Positions 1 through 5,202 of a DNA stretch of 5,202 nucleotides are shown here, piece after piece. Location: positions 1 through 5,202 of the forward strand of contig JAISBG010000789.1 in NCBI GenBank assembly GCA_031266315.1, written 5' to 3'. Numbering within the stretch: position 1 is the stretch's first letter; the number at the start of each line of letters is the position of its first letter. The position numbers and the translations under genes are program-made. This stretch comes from Planctomycetaceae bacterium (lineage in GTDB: Bacteria > Planctomycetota > Planctomycetia > Pirellulales > Thermoguttaceae). Below the pieces are notes generated by a model. The model saw only the letters and a list, made by a program, of their open reading frames with translations. It did not search any database and had not been told where the DNA came from.

Positions 1-53
1 CTTTTTGACCTACGGTGCGTAACAGGAGATAGTGATAAAGGATTTAAAACAAC

Positions 54-126
54 TACCCCCGACAGGATTTGAACCTGTGACCTGCGGTTTAGGAAACCGC
101 CGCTCTATCCCCTGAGCTACGAGGGC
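54..126 (-). tRNA. tRNA-Arg, anticodon CCT
   Basis: Decodes AGG arginine codons. Read on the minus strand it folds as a complete 73-nt cloverleaf. The 7-bp acceptor stem is GCCCTCG with CGGGGGT. The D arm is GCTC/GAGC around an AGGGGATA loop. The anticodon stem is GCGGT/ACCGC with loop TTCCTAA, which puts CCT at 91-93. The variable loop is short (AGGTC), and the T arm is ACAGG/CCTGT with loop TTCAAAT. The discriminator base is A. The first acceptor pair is a G1-U72 wobble rather than the usual G-C. The 3' CCA is not encoded (GTT follows), so it would be added after transcription. No other tRNA adjoins it. Confidence 0.95.
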
Positions 127-128
127 AA

Positions 129-144
129 ATACCGTAGCCGGTAT
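129..144. other. Small hairpin just upstream of the tRNA
   Basis: ATACCG (129-134) and CGGTAT (139-144) form a perfect 6-bp stem around a 4-nt loop, three bases before the tRNA 5' end. In a tRNA precursor it would sit in the 5' leader next to the RNase P cleavage site. It could equally be a remnant of a palindromic repeat, since sequence shared with the REP-like element at 4546-4757 starts a few bases further on. Confidence 0.35.
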
Positions 145-179
145 GGGCGTAGGTTGCGTTTGCGTGTTCAGCGACGTGA

Positions 180-206
180 ATTATAATTCGTTATAAACCG
201 AAACAA
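180..206 (-). promoter_or_regulatory. Candidate promoter for tRNA-Arg
   Basis: On the minus strand a perfect TATAAT lies at 185-180, 53 nt before the first tRNA base. The best upstream partner is TTGTTT at 206-201, but the 15-nt spacer is short. The -10 match is good and the placement suits a tRNA with a short leader. The -35 is weak, and the region is AT-rich enough for a chance match. Confidence 0.3.
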
Positions 207-230
207 CATTGGTCTGTTGCCCTAATTGAT

Positions 231-269
231 AACCGGAAGTTTCGGTATGGATAACCGCCACTTCCGGTT
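231..269. other. Long intergenic hairpin between the oxidoreductase and tRNA genes
   Basis: AACCGGAAGT (231-240) pairs perfectly with ACTTCCGGTT (260-269). An inner stem CGGT (243-246)/ACCG (254-257) leaves a 7-nt loop. It lies about 70 bases downstream of the oxidoreductase stop codon and could end or protect that mRNA. No U-tract follows it on the minus strand, so it is not a standard intrinsic terminator. On the plus strand it is followed by TTTTGTC, but no plus-strand gene precedes it. The rest of 127-339 is AT-rich and shows no gene. Confidence 0.5.
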
Positions 270-339
270 TTGTCAGATTTTGTTCTTGACAATTTTTTTA
301 CAATCGGTTTTTTTTAACCAATTAATCAATTAACTAAAA

Positions 340-1788
340 TTAACCAAACGGGTTATAGACACCTTGTTTGGCAACACTGCCTTCGTAGAAACCGTCGGCA
401 TCAGGCATCACCGGCGGATTGGCATTCCAATCCCAAACACCTTCTGTCGGCATATCGGTTTTGCCTTTTTCAACGGCTTCGTCCCATTTGACGATTTTTC
501 CCGAAAACGCGGCGTAACGACCAAGAACTGCGGTCATTGTCGAATGGGCTCCGTACCAACCGTCGTTCCGTCTAATATTTTCACGGATATTTTTGGCATG
601 GACAACATGTTCATACGCAAACTGCCCCGCGTTCACACCGGTTGTGAAGAGTTCTTTGCCGGAGAAATCGTTGAGCCAACCTTTTCCGCCTGCTTCCGAA
701 CCGCCGGCACCTTTGGTTCCGTGTACAAATTGATTGACGGCGTTAAAAGTGTTTCCAATGTGACGACATTGGCTGAACATTTTTGAACCATCGGCGAACG
801 TAAATTCGACGAAGAAATGATCCCATGCCTGACCATGCCGATTACATTGACCTTTGTTTTTCTGATACCATTCGTCCCACGCCGCACGATCAGCAAACGG
901 CGGAGCGGTTCGGCGCAATGCTTCGGGACAAGCCTGATTCTGACGACCGCCCATAGCGTTGGCTTCGACCGGATGACACATGTTATCGCCTTTACTGTGC
1001 ATCCAGAGTCCCATGTCAAGGTTATGAACATGTTGCTCGGTAATATTATCACCGCAAAGCCAAACGAAGTGATACCAATTTTTCATTTGGAACGACATTT
1101 CACTTTCACCGGCATCACGGTGCCGACACCAAATGCCGCCGCCGTTCCAATAAACCCGTGTAAACGAAAGGTCGCCGATCAAACCTTCATGAATTTTACT
1201 GATCCAGTTTTGGAATCCCTGATCGTAACGCCGTTGCAAACCAACAGTTACCTTGAGATTTTTTTCATCGGCAATTTTGTTTGATGCGACGAGGCTGCGA
1301 AATCCGGCAGCGTCAACACAAAGCGGTTTCTCCATAAAAACGTGAACACCTTTTTCTACGGCGTAACGGTAATGGAGCGGACGGAAACCGGGAGTTGTGG
1401 CGATCAGAACCTGATCACCGGGGCTAAGACAATCGATTGCTTTTTTGAAGCCGTCGAAACTGCTGAAGACACGATCTTCCGGCAAATCGATTTTACCTTT
1501 GTACTTATCTTCGCCTTCTTTCCGCAAGGCGTCGGCTTGCCGTTTGGCGTTCCCTTCAAAGGCGTCGGCAACGGCAACAAGTTTGACGTTATCGCCAACA
1601 TCTAAACGTTGGCGAATTGCGCCGCTACCGCGACCGCCGCAACCAACGAGGGCAAGTTTAATCTGGTCATCTCCGGCGGCATAGGCACTGCGTCCAACAG
1701 AAAGTTCGCCGACCAAAGTTGCTCCGGCGGCTAATGTACCGGAAGTTTTGAGAAAATCACGTCTCGACGTTTGGGTCTTTTTCTGCAT
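340..1788 (-). CDS. Tat-exported Gfo/Idh/MocA family oxidoreductase
   Basis: A 482-residue protein, complete. The family uses NAD(P) to oxidise or reduce sugars, polyols and related compounds; the substrate here cannot be read from sequence. The N-terminus is a twin-arginine signal: SRRDFLK at 8-14, an Ala/Gly-rich stretch, then AYA at 35-37 as the likely cleavage site, so it probably acts outside the cytoplasm. The Rossmann dinucleotide loop is GCGGRG (49-54). EKP (153-155) is the family's signature and supplies its usual lysine. QRR follows at 185-187, and EQHVHNLD (251-258) holds the conserved His/Asp region of the C-terminal domain. The start is ATG at 1788, because AAAGGAG lies 8 nt upstream and the Tat motif then falls at the N-terminus. 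A longer in-frame start at 1857 lacks this support. The subfamily resembles the many Tat-linked dehydrogenase paralogues of Planctomycetes. Family assignment is firm; function is open. Confidence 0.95.
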   Translation of the reverse strand: MQKKTQTSRRDFLKTSGTLAAGATLVGELSVGRSAYAAGDDQIKLALVGCGGRGSGAIRQRLDVGDNVKLVAVADAFEGNAKRQADALRKEGEDKYKGKIDLPEDRVFSSFDGFKKAIDCLSPGDQVLIATTPGFRPLHYRYAVEKGVHVFMEKPLCVDAAGFRSLVASNKIADEKNLKVTVGLQRRYDQGFQNWISKIHEGLIGDLSFTRVYWNGGGIWCRHRDAGESEMSFQMKNWYHFVWLCGDNITEQHVHNLDMGLWMHSKGDNMCHPVEANAMGGRQNQACPEALRRTAPPFADRAAWDEWYQKNKGQCNRHGQAWDHFFVEFTFADGSKMFSQCRHIGNTFNAVNQFVHGTKGAGGSEAGGKGWLNDFSGKELFTTGVNAGQFAYEHVVHAKNIRENIRRNDGWYGAHSTMTAVLGRYAAFSGKIVKWDEAVEKGKTDMPTEGVWDWNANPPVMPDADGFYEGSVAKQGVYNPFG

Positions 1789-1796
1789 ACTAAAAT

Positions 1797-1803
1797 CTCC
1801 TTT
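1797..1803 (-). promoter_or_regulatory. Ribosome binding site that sets the oxidoreductase start
   Basis: AAAGGAG on the minus strand, with 8 nt before the ATG at 1788. This near-ideal Shine-Dalgarno match is the main reason for rejecting the start 23 codons further upstream. Confidence 0.85.
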
Positions 1804-1842
1804 GTTGCAAAAATTTTTTTTGCGTCCCCTGTGGATCGCGTA

Positions 1843-1859
1843 TCGTGAATAAATCACGA
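1843..1859. promoter_or_regulatory. Inverted repeat in the oxidoreductase 5' leader
   Basis: TCGTGA (1843-1848) and TCACGA (1854-1859) are perfect 6-bp arms around ATAAA. The site lies about 13 bases downstream of the predicted -10 box, close after the expected transcription start. It could be an operator for a dimeric repressor or a leader hairpin that affects mRNA stability. No regulator gene is nearby. Confidence 0.35.
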
Positions 1860-1871
1860 GTTAAAGTCCAC

Positions 1872-1900
1872 AGTATAACTATTTAAGAAAAACTCCGCAA
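1872..1900 (-). promoter_or_regulatory. Predicted sigma70-type promoter of the oxidoreductase gene
   Basis: On the minus strand, TTGCGG (1900-1895) and TATACT (1877-1872) are separated by exactly 17 nt. The -10 box is one base from consensus and the -35 shares TTG. Transcription would start near 1865, giving a leader of about 77 nt that contains the inverted repeat at 1843-1859. This suggests the gene is transcribed independently of mutL. Confidence 0.5.
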
Positions 1901-1939
1901 CACATTTCACTAGAAAAACTTCAACCAGAAAAAAAATTT

Positions 1940-1963
1940 TTCTGATTCTTCCGGATTAGGTGT
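1940..1963 (-). repeat. 24-nt interspersed repeat, copy A
   Basis: Read on the minus strand it begins ACACCT, continues AATCCGGAA and ends GAATCAGAA. It matches the copy at 2226-2249 at 22 of 24 positions and the copy at 4505-4528 at 21 of 24. An A/T-rich run follows the core in all three. This copy lies about 40 bases upstream of the predicted -35 box of the oxidoreductase promoter and is inverted relative to copy B. Confidence 0.8.
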
Positions 1964-2031
1964 TTCCTCGAAATAGTAAAATCATTGGTAATATTTCAGC
2001 AGAATTTTCATCTAAAGGTAAACAATCATAA

Positions 2032-2180
2032 GGTGGGCGATGTTTTGCTAAAACATCGCGTCGGCGTTAGCCGACAGTGAACCAGATTAACAACGGCAAT
2101 TTGTATTGCCTTCCGTTTTGGAATCAATATAGCGTCAACCGGCGCAACCGCCCAGCGGGCTTTTTGATAAATAGCCCACC
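2032..2180. other. Multi-hairpin structured intergenic element
   Basis: A 7-bp inverted pair, GGTGGGC (2032-2038) and GCCCACC (2174-2180), brackets a series of hairpins. The first is GCGATGTTTT (2037-2046) with AAAACATCGC (2050-2059), a 10-bp perfect stem with a 3-nt loop. Abutting it is GTCGGC (2060-2065) with GCCGAC (2070-2075), loop GTTA. Next is GGCAAT (2095-2100) with ATTGCC (2105-2110), loop TTGT. Last is GCCC/GGGC (2150-2160) followed by five T. The outer pair shares two bases with the first stem, so not all pairings can form at once. It may be a non-coding RNA domain or a palindrome-rich mobile repeat. No convincing gene lies in 1789-2334. Confidence 0.55.
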
Positions 2181-2225
2181 GCTTTTCGTATGTTTCGCAT
2201 TTAAAACGAACTTTTCAATGCTTAG

Positions 2226-2249
2226 ACACCTGATCCGGGAGAATCAGAA
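2226..2249 (+). repeat. 24-nt interspersed repeat, copy B
   Basis: On the plus strand it begins ACACCT, continues GATCCGGGA and ends GAATCAGAA. It differs from copy A at two positions and from copy C at four. It faces the opposite way to copy A, so the two form an inverted pair 262 bases apart around the multi-hairpin element. It lies about 85 bases beyond the mutL stop codon. Confidence 0.8.
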
Positions 2250-2292
2250 ATTTTGTGTATTCCAATTGTTCAAAAAAATCAAAAAATCTTTT

Positions 2293-2310
2293 CTCTGTGT
2301 CCTCTGTGGT
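2293..2310. repeat. CTCTGTG-doublet intergenic repeat
   Basis: CTCTGTG occurs at 2293-2299 and again at 2302-2308, giving two near-identical 9-nt units followed by a run of A. On the minus strand it reads ACCACAGAGGACACAGAG, just past the end of mutL. From memory, similar sequence recurs between genes in many unrelated environmental bacteria, but that recollection needs a database comparison. No function is evident. Confidence 0.5.
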
Positions 2311-2334
2311 AAAAAAAGAATTATGAGAGGTTGC

Positions 2335-4440
2335 CTAAGTTCGTTTGAACATTTTATCGAGTTCTTCCCGCGAAAGGACAAGTATGGACGGTCGTCCGTG
2401 AGGGCAATGATGAGCGTTTGCCTCTTTTTCTGCCAGCGCGATTAGGCGGGAAATCGCATCGGATCGGAGTTGGTCGCCGGCTTTGATTGCCGCTTTGCAC
2501 GCCATACTGTGGAGCAGTTCTTCGAGCATCTCTGTTCGACTCAATTTTTTTCCGGTTTCAAGAAGCGGTTCTAATAACGACATTAAAATTTCCGTCGGAG
2601 GAGTTTTTGAAAGAATTGCCGGAAACGCAGAAATCAGCATGGTTTCACCGCCAAACGGTTCCACGTCAAGACCAAGCGTTTTGAAAAATTCGGCGTGTTC
2701 CGCAACACAGGCAAATTCATTCGGAGACAAATCAACAGGAATGGGAACCAATAACCGTTGCGATTCGAGTTGTCCTTCGCTCATTCGTTCTTTGAGTCGT
2801 TCATAGAGAATCCGTTCATGCAACGCGTGTTGGTCAATCAGGGCAATTCCTTGTAACGTTTCCATAATAAGATAACGGTCGTGCATCTGGACAACGAGTT
2901 TTCCTTGCGGCGAATACGCAACCCGATCGGAAAACAATGTCTGCAACTTGTTCAATACGGATTGGTCTTTAACATTATTATTGTCCGTGTTATCGTTATT
3001 ATTCTCAATAAAAGAAGGTTGGAGATTTTTTTCTGTTTGTTCCGGTCGATCCGGCAATGTGTGAAATGAAAGATCATTTCCGCCCAATCGATTGAACGTT
3101 CCTCGTGTCGAACCGGATACAGTGGAACTGAATTTATCGGAACTCGAACTCAATGTATCCCAATCGGACACACCTGAATGGGAATCAAAGCCGGATTCCG
3201 GTTCGCCGAAATTCGGCGAAGTTGCGGAGAGATGAGTTGTTTTCTCAGATTCGTTGGAGGCGTCGTCGTTAATTTGTTCGACCCAATGATGGCGTGTTTC
3301 TTCGGCTGCAGAAGAATCGAGAGCCGCACGCGGGTCATTAAATTCATGCCCTGCAACACCACCATGCAATTGTTCTCCTAATATTGGGGCGGTTTCTGTT
3401 TGAGCGGTAATTTTTTCTGAAGAGTTGGCGTGGAACTGGTTGCGTAAATCGGAATTGAGGAATTGTTCACGAATCACGTTCAGAAAATCGGCGTAAATAC
3501 GGCTGGAATCAAGGAAACGAACTTCCATTTTGGTCGGATGAACATTCACGTCGAACATTTCCGGCGACATCTCAATCTGTAAAAAAGCAATCGGAAAACG
3601 TCCGGTCAACAAAATTCCACGATAGGCTTCACCTAAAGCGTGTTGCAATGCCCGATCACGAATATACCGTTTATTAAGAAAAAAGTATTGCATTCGGTTA
3701 TTATTACGGCTTTGGCTCGGGTGGGAAACGAACCCGGAAACCCGAACAACCGCACCAGCCCGACTTTCCACATAAATCAAATTCCGCGTAATATCTTCAC
3801 CGAATAGTTGACGAATTCGGTTTTGCGGAGTTTCTTCTGCCGGTAAATCGTAGATAACACGTCCGTTATGTTTTAAGGTGAAATGAATTTCCGGATGTGG
3901 CAACACCAATCGGGTAAAAGTTTCGGTGATATGTCCTATTTCGGTGGTGGTTGATTTCATGTATTTCCGGCGAACCGGAGTGTTGAAAAAAAGATTACGG
4001 ACTTCAATTTGTGAACCGACAGGTATTCCGCACGGCACCGAAGCGGTTTGTTCGCCACCGTTACTGTGAATTTCGGCGCCTTCATTACTTTCCGCGACAC
4101 GGCTTTTGATAGTCATCTGGCTGATTTCGGCAATCGAAGCCAATGCTTCACCACGAAAACCGAAAGTTCCGATATGAAATAAATCATCGGAGTCGGAAAT
4201 TTTGCTGGTTGCGTGCGGCGATAACGCCAGAACCAATTGATCGGCGGCAATACCGCTGCCGTTATCGACCACACGTATCAAGTCGCTTCCGCCTTTATCG
4301 ATAGCGATATCAATTCGTGTTGAGCCGGCGTCAATAGAGTTTTCGACCAACTCTTTGAGAACACTTGCCGGTCGTTCAATGACTTCACCGGCGGCGATTT
4401 TGTTAATCATGCTCAGTGAAAGAGTCTTGATAATATTCAT
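2335..4440 (-). CDS. mutL: DNA mismatch repair protein MutL, endonuclease type
   Basis: A 701-residue protein, complete. It couples MutS mismatch recognition to strand removal. The N-terminal GHKL ATPase has ELVENSIDAG (30-39, catalytic E30 and metal-binding N34), DNGSG (59-63) and GTFGFRGEAL (91-100), followed by the S5-like transducer domain to about residue 335. A polar Ser/Asn/Asp/Glu-rich linker runs to about 510. The C-terminal dimerisation domain carries the nicking motif DQHALHERILYE (536-547), which fits DQHA(X)2E(X)4E exactly, plus ACKAAIK (647-653) and CPHGRP (679-684). It is therefore the nicking type found in bacteria without MutH, unlike E. coli MutL. ATG at 4440 aligns with family N-termini (IAAGEV at 15-20); an upstream TTG at 4491 would add 17 atypical residues. 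Shine-Dalgarno pairing at 4440 is weak. No clear promoter was found upstream, and mutS is not in the window. Confidence 0.97.
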   Translation of the reverse strand: MNIIKTLSLSMINKIAAGEVIERPASVLKELVENSIDAGSTRIDIAIDKGGSDLIRVVDNGSGIAADQLVLALSPHATSKISDSDDLFHIGTFGFRGEALASIAEISQMTIKSRVAESNEGAEIHSNGGEQTASVPCGIPVGSQIEVRNLFFNTPVRRKYMKSTTTEIGHITETFTRLVLPHPEIHFTLKHNGRVIYDLPAEETPQNRIRQLFGEDITRNLIYVESRAGAVVRVSGFVSHPSQSRNNNRMQYFFLNKRYIRDRALQHALGEAYRGILLTGRFPIAFLQIEMSPEMFDVNVHPTKMEVRFLDSSRIYADFLNVIREQFLNSDLRNQFHANSSEKITAQTETAPILGEQLHGGVAGHEFNDPRAALDSSAAEETRHHWVEQINDDASNESEKTTHLSATSPNFGEPESGFDSHSGVSDWDTLSSSSDKFSSTVSGSTRGTFNRLGGNDLSFHTLPDRPEQTEKNLQPSFIENNNDNTDNNNVKDQSVLNKLQTLFSDRVAYSPQGKLVVQMHDRYLIMETLQGIALIDQHALHERILYERLKERMSEGQLESQRLLVPIPVDLSPNEFACVAEHAEFFKTLGLDVEPFGGETMLISAFPAILSKTPPTEILMSLLEPLLETGKKLSRTEMLEELLHSMACKAAIKAGDQLRSDAISRLIALAEKEANAHHCPHGRPSILVLSREELDKMFKRT

Positions 4441-4504
4441 GATTTTAGATTTCTGATAATTTTTCGTGAGATTTTCGTTAAAAGTAGGCAATTATGATGA
4501 AAAT

Positions 4505-4528
4505 TCCTGATTCTATCGGATTAGGTGT
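4505..4528 (-). repeat. 24-nt interspersed repeat, copy C
   Basis: On the minus strand it begins ACACCT, continues AATCCGATA and ends GAATCAGGA, followed by ATTTT. It matches copy A at 21 of 24 positions and copy B at 20 of 24. It lies 65 bases upstream of the mutL ATG in the same orientation as mutL, and 17 bases from the start of the nested palindrome. No inverted partner was found on its other side. Confidence 0.75.
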
Positions 4529-4545
4529 TCAAGTATTTTGATAAA

Positions 4546-4757
4546 CCCCGCAGGGGTGTGATGTGCATAACCGTAGGTGAAGCGAAGCGCAACCTACGGT
4601 TCAGAATATCACGACTCCCAAAGCCCCGCAGGGGCGAGATTATATTCGGCGGTTGTTATTATCTCGCCCCTGCGGGGCTTTGGGAGTTGAGGATTTCTTT
4701 ATCCGGCGGTTGCGCTGCGCTCCACCGCCGGTTATGCACATCTCGCCCCATGCGGGG
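4546..4757. repeat. Nested REP-like palindromic element
   Basis: An imperfect palindrome of about 212 bp. At its centre, 27-bp arms (4614-4640 and 4661-4687) are perfectly complementary across a 20-nt spacer. On each side lies a hairpin: AACCGTAGGT/ACCTACGGTT (4569-4601) on the left, and CCGGCGGT/ACCGCCGG (4703-4731) on the right. Both have 13-nt loops of related AGCG/GCGC-rich sequence. The motif CCCCGCAGGGG or its complement occurs four times (4546, 4624, 4667, and 4746 with one extra base), and GTGCATAACCG occurs on the left and inverted on the right. This resembles paired REP/BIME units, which in other bacteria are spread by RAYT-type transposases; none is in this window. Stem bases differ between left and right arms but remain paired within each arm. 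Confidence 0.8.
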
Positions 4758-4770
4758 CTATGGAAACTAG

Positions 4771-5202
4771 TTATCTGAAAAATACCCAATACAACCCTAA
4801 CGCAGTATAAACTAATAAAAATTTGCCCTTCTTGGAGAGCAAATCAACCAAAATCGCTGGAAATTGAACCCCAAACGCCGACGTTTGAACTCGAAACGCC
4901 GACATTTGAACCCGAAACGCTAGCGTTTGAACTCGAAACGCCGACATTTGAACCCGAAACGCTAACATTTGAACTCTAAACGCCTGCTTTTGAACACGAA
5001 ACGCCGGCAATTGAACCCGAAACGCTAGCGTTTGAACCCAAAACGCCAGCGTTTGAACTCGAAACGCCGGCGTTTGAACCCGAAACGCTAGCGTTTGAAC
5101 TCGAAATGTCGGCGTTTGAACCCGAAACGCTGGCGTTTGAACTCGAAACGCCAGCGTTTGAACCCGAAACGCTAGCATTTGAACTCGAAACGCCGGCGTT
5201 TG
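4771..5202 (-). CDS. Possible repetitive protein, 5' end outside the window
   Basis: An open minus-strand frame runs from the window edge to TAA at 4771-4773, showing 143 residues. Most is a heptad-length repeat, consensus TxAFRVQ with L or P at x, about sixteen units from the 21-bp array. The tail of about 25 residues is different: charged SKKGK, then a hydrophobic segment FLLVYTALGLYWVFF. No family is recognised. In favour of coding, the repeated Arg is kept through four codons (CGA, CGG, AGA, CGT) and the Leu through CTA, CTG and TTA. Against it, a 21-bp unit without stops leaves other frames open by default, the upstream start is unseen, and the tail may be chance. Internal ATGs such as 5178 fall inside the repeat and are not credible starts. 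Confidence 0.3.
   Translation of the reverse strand, partial: QTPAFRVQMLAFRVQTLAFRVQTPAFRVQTPTFRVQTLAFRVQTPAFRVQTLAFWVQTLAFRVQLPAFRVQKQAFRVQMLAFRVQMSAFRVQTLAFRVQMSAFRVQTSAFGVQFPAILVDLLSKKGKFLLVYTALGLYWVFFR
4873..5202. repeat. 21-bp tandem repeat array, palindromic units
   Basis: Fifteen complete units (4873-5187) and a sixteenth cut by the window edge, all exactly 21 bp with no insertions. A degenerate unit lies just to the left (about 4851-4872). The consensus is AAACGCYRGCGTTT, a perfect 14-bp palindrome when the centre is TA or CG, followed by the linker GAACYCG. Linkers alternate GAACTCG and GAACCCG in most of the array, giving a 42-bp higher-order period; units 5 to 8 break the pattern. 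Units are better conserved toward the right edge and decay toward the left. No unique spacers separate the units. Confidence 0.97.

Noticed and set aside
231..269. Intrinsic terminator for the oxidoreductase gene
   Set aside because: The stem is strong, but no T-run follows it on the minus strand. It is kept only as a hairpin of unknown role.
364..1605. Plus-strand open frames opposite the oxidoreductase
   Set aside because: They are antisense shadows of a well-supported gene with clear family motifs; none has recognisable domains.
1789..1857. N-terminal extension of the oxidoreductase from 1857
   Set aside because: It would place 23 residues ahead of the Tat motif and run through the Shine-Dalgarno site that serves the ATG at 1788.
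2077..2445. Plus-strand 122-codon open frame
   Set aside because: It crosses the hairpin cluster, the 24-nt repeat, the CTCTGTG doublet and the antisense of the mutL 3' end. The composition is not protein-like.
4441..4491. N-terminal extension of MutL from a TTG at 4491
   Set aside because: Its 17 residues precede the usual family start, TTG is a rare start codon, and the only AGGA is 13 nt away, too far. ATG at 4440 fits MutL alignments.
4525..4770. Plus-strand 81-codon open frame over the nested palindrome
   Set aside because: It is almost wholly the translation of the palindromic repeat, runs through both arms, and has no recognisable domain or ribosome site.
4873..5202. CRISPR array
   Set aside because: Units are contiguous 21-bp repeats without unique spacers, and no cas gene is present.
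4979..5202. Plus-strand coding of the repeat (TLAFELE-type heptads)
   Set aside because: The frame is blocked by TAA at 4977-4979, has no start or ribosome site to its right, and the T/C linker alternation would change Leu to Pro each time.

Overview
The window looks like a planctomycete or close relative of moderate GC, judged by eye. The basis is a Tat-signal-bearing Gfo/Idh/MocA oxidoreductase of the type that is greatly expanded in Planctomycetes, together with long intergenic regions full of palindromic repeats. No marker in the window fixes the genus.

Layout: all recognisable genes are on the minus strand. From the left there is a tRNA-Arg (anticodon CCT, 54-126), then a gap of about 210 bases with one long hairpin. 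Next is a complete exported oxidoreductase (340-1788) with a strong Shine-Dalgarno site and a good sigma70-like promoter. Then comes a 546-base non-coding region (1789-2334) with a tandem series of hairpins bounded by an inverted pair of a 24-nt repeat. A complete mutL follows (2335-4440) that carries the endonuclease motif. The right-hand 760 bases are dominated by repeats: a third copy of the 24-nt repeat (4505-4528), a nested REP-like palindrome (4546-4757) and a 21-bp tandem array (4873 to the edge). The array may encode a repetitive protein on the minus strand that enters from outside the window.

The two main genes have unrelated roles. MutL acts in DNA mismatch repair; the oxidoreductase is probably an exported NAD(P)-dependent sugar or polyol dehydrogenase-like protein. 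Their promoters appear separate and nothing argues for a functional operon.

The most interesting content is non-coding: (i) a 24-nt repeat present three times, only between genes; (ii) a multi-hairpin element flanked by two inverted copies of it; (iii) a nested palindrome of about 210 bp with fragments of the same sequence flanking the tRNA; (iv) a 21-bp array whose consensus unit has a perfect 14-bp palindrome and whose linkers alternate to give a 42-bp period. No defence system, CRISPR array, transposase or phage gene is visible.
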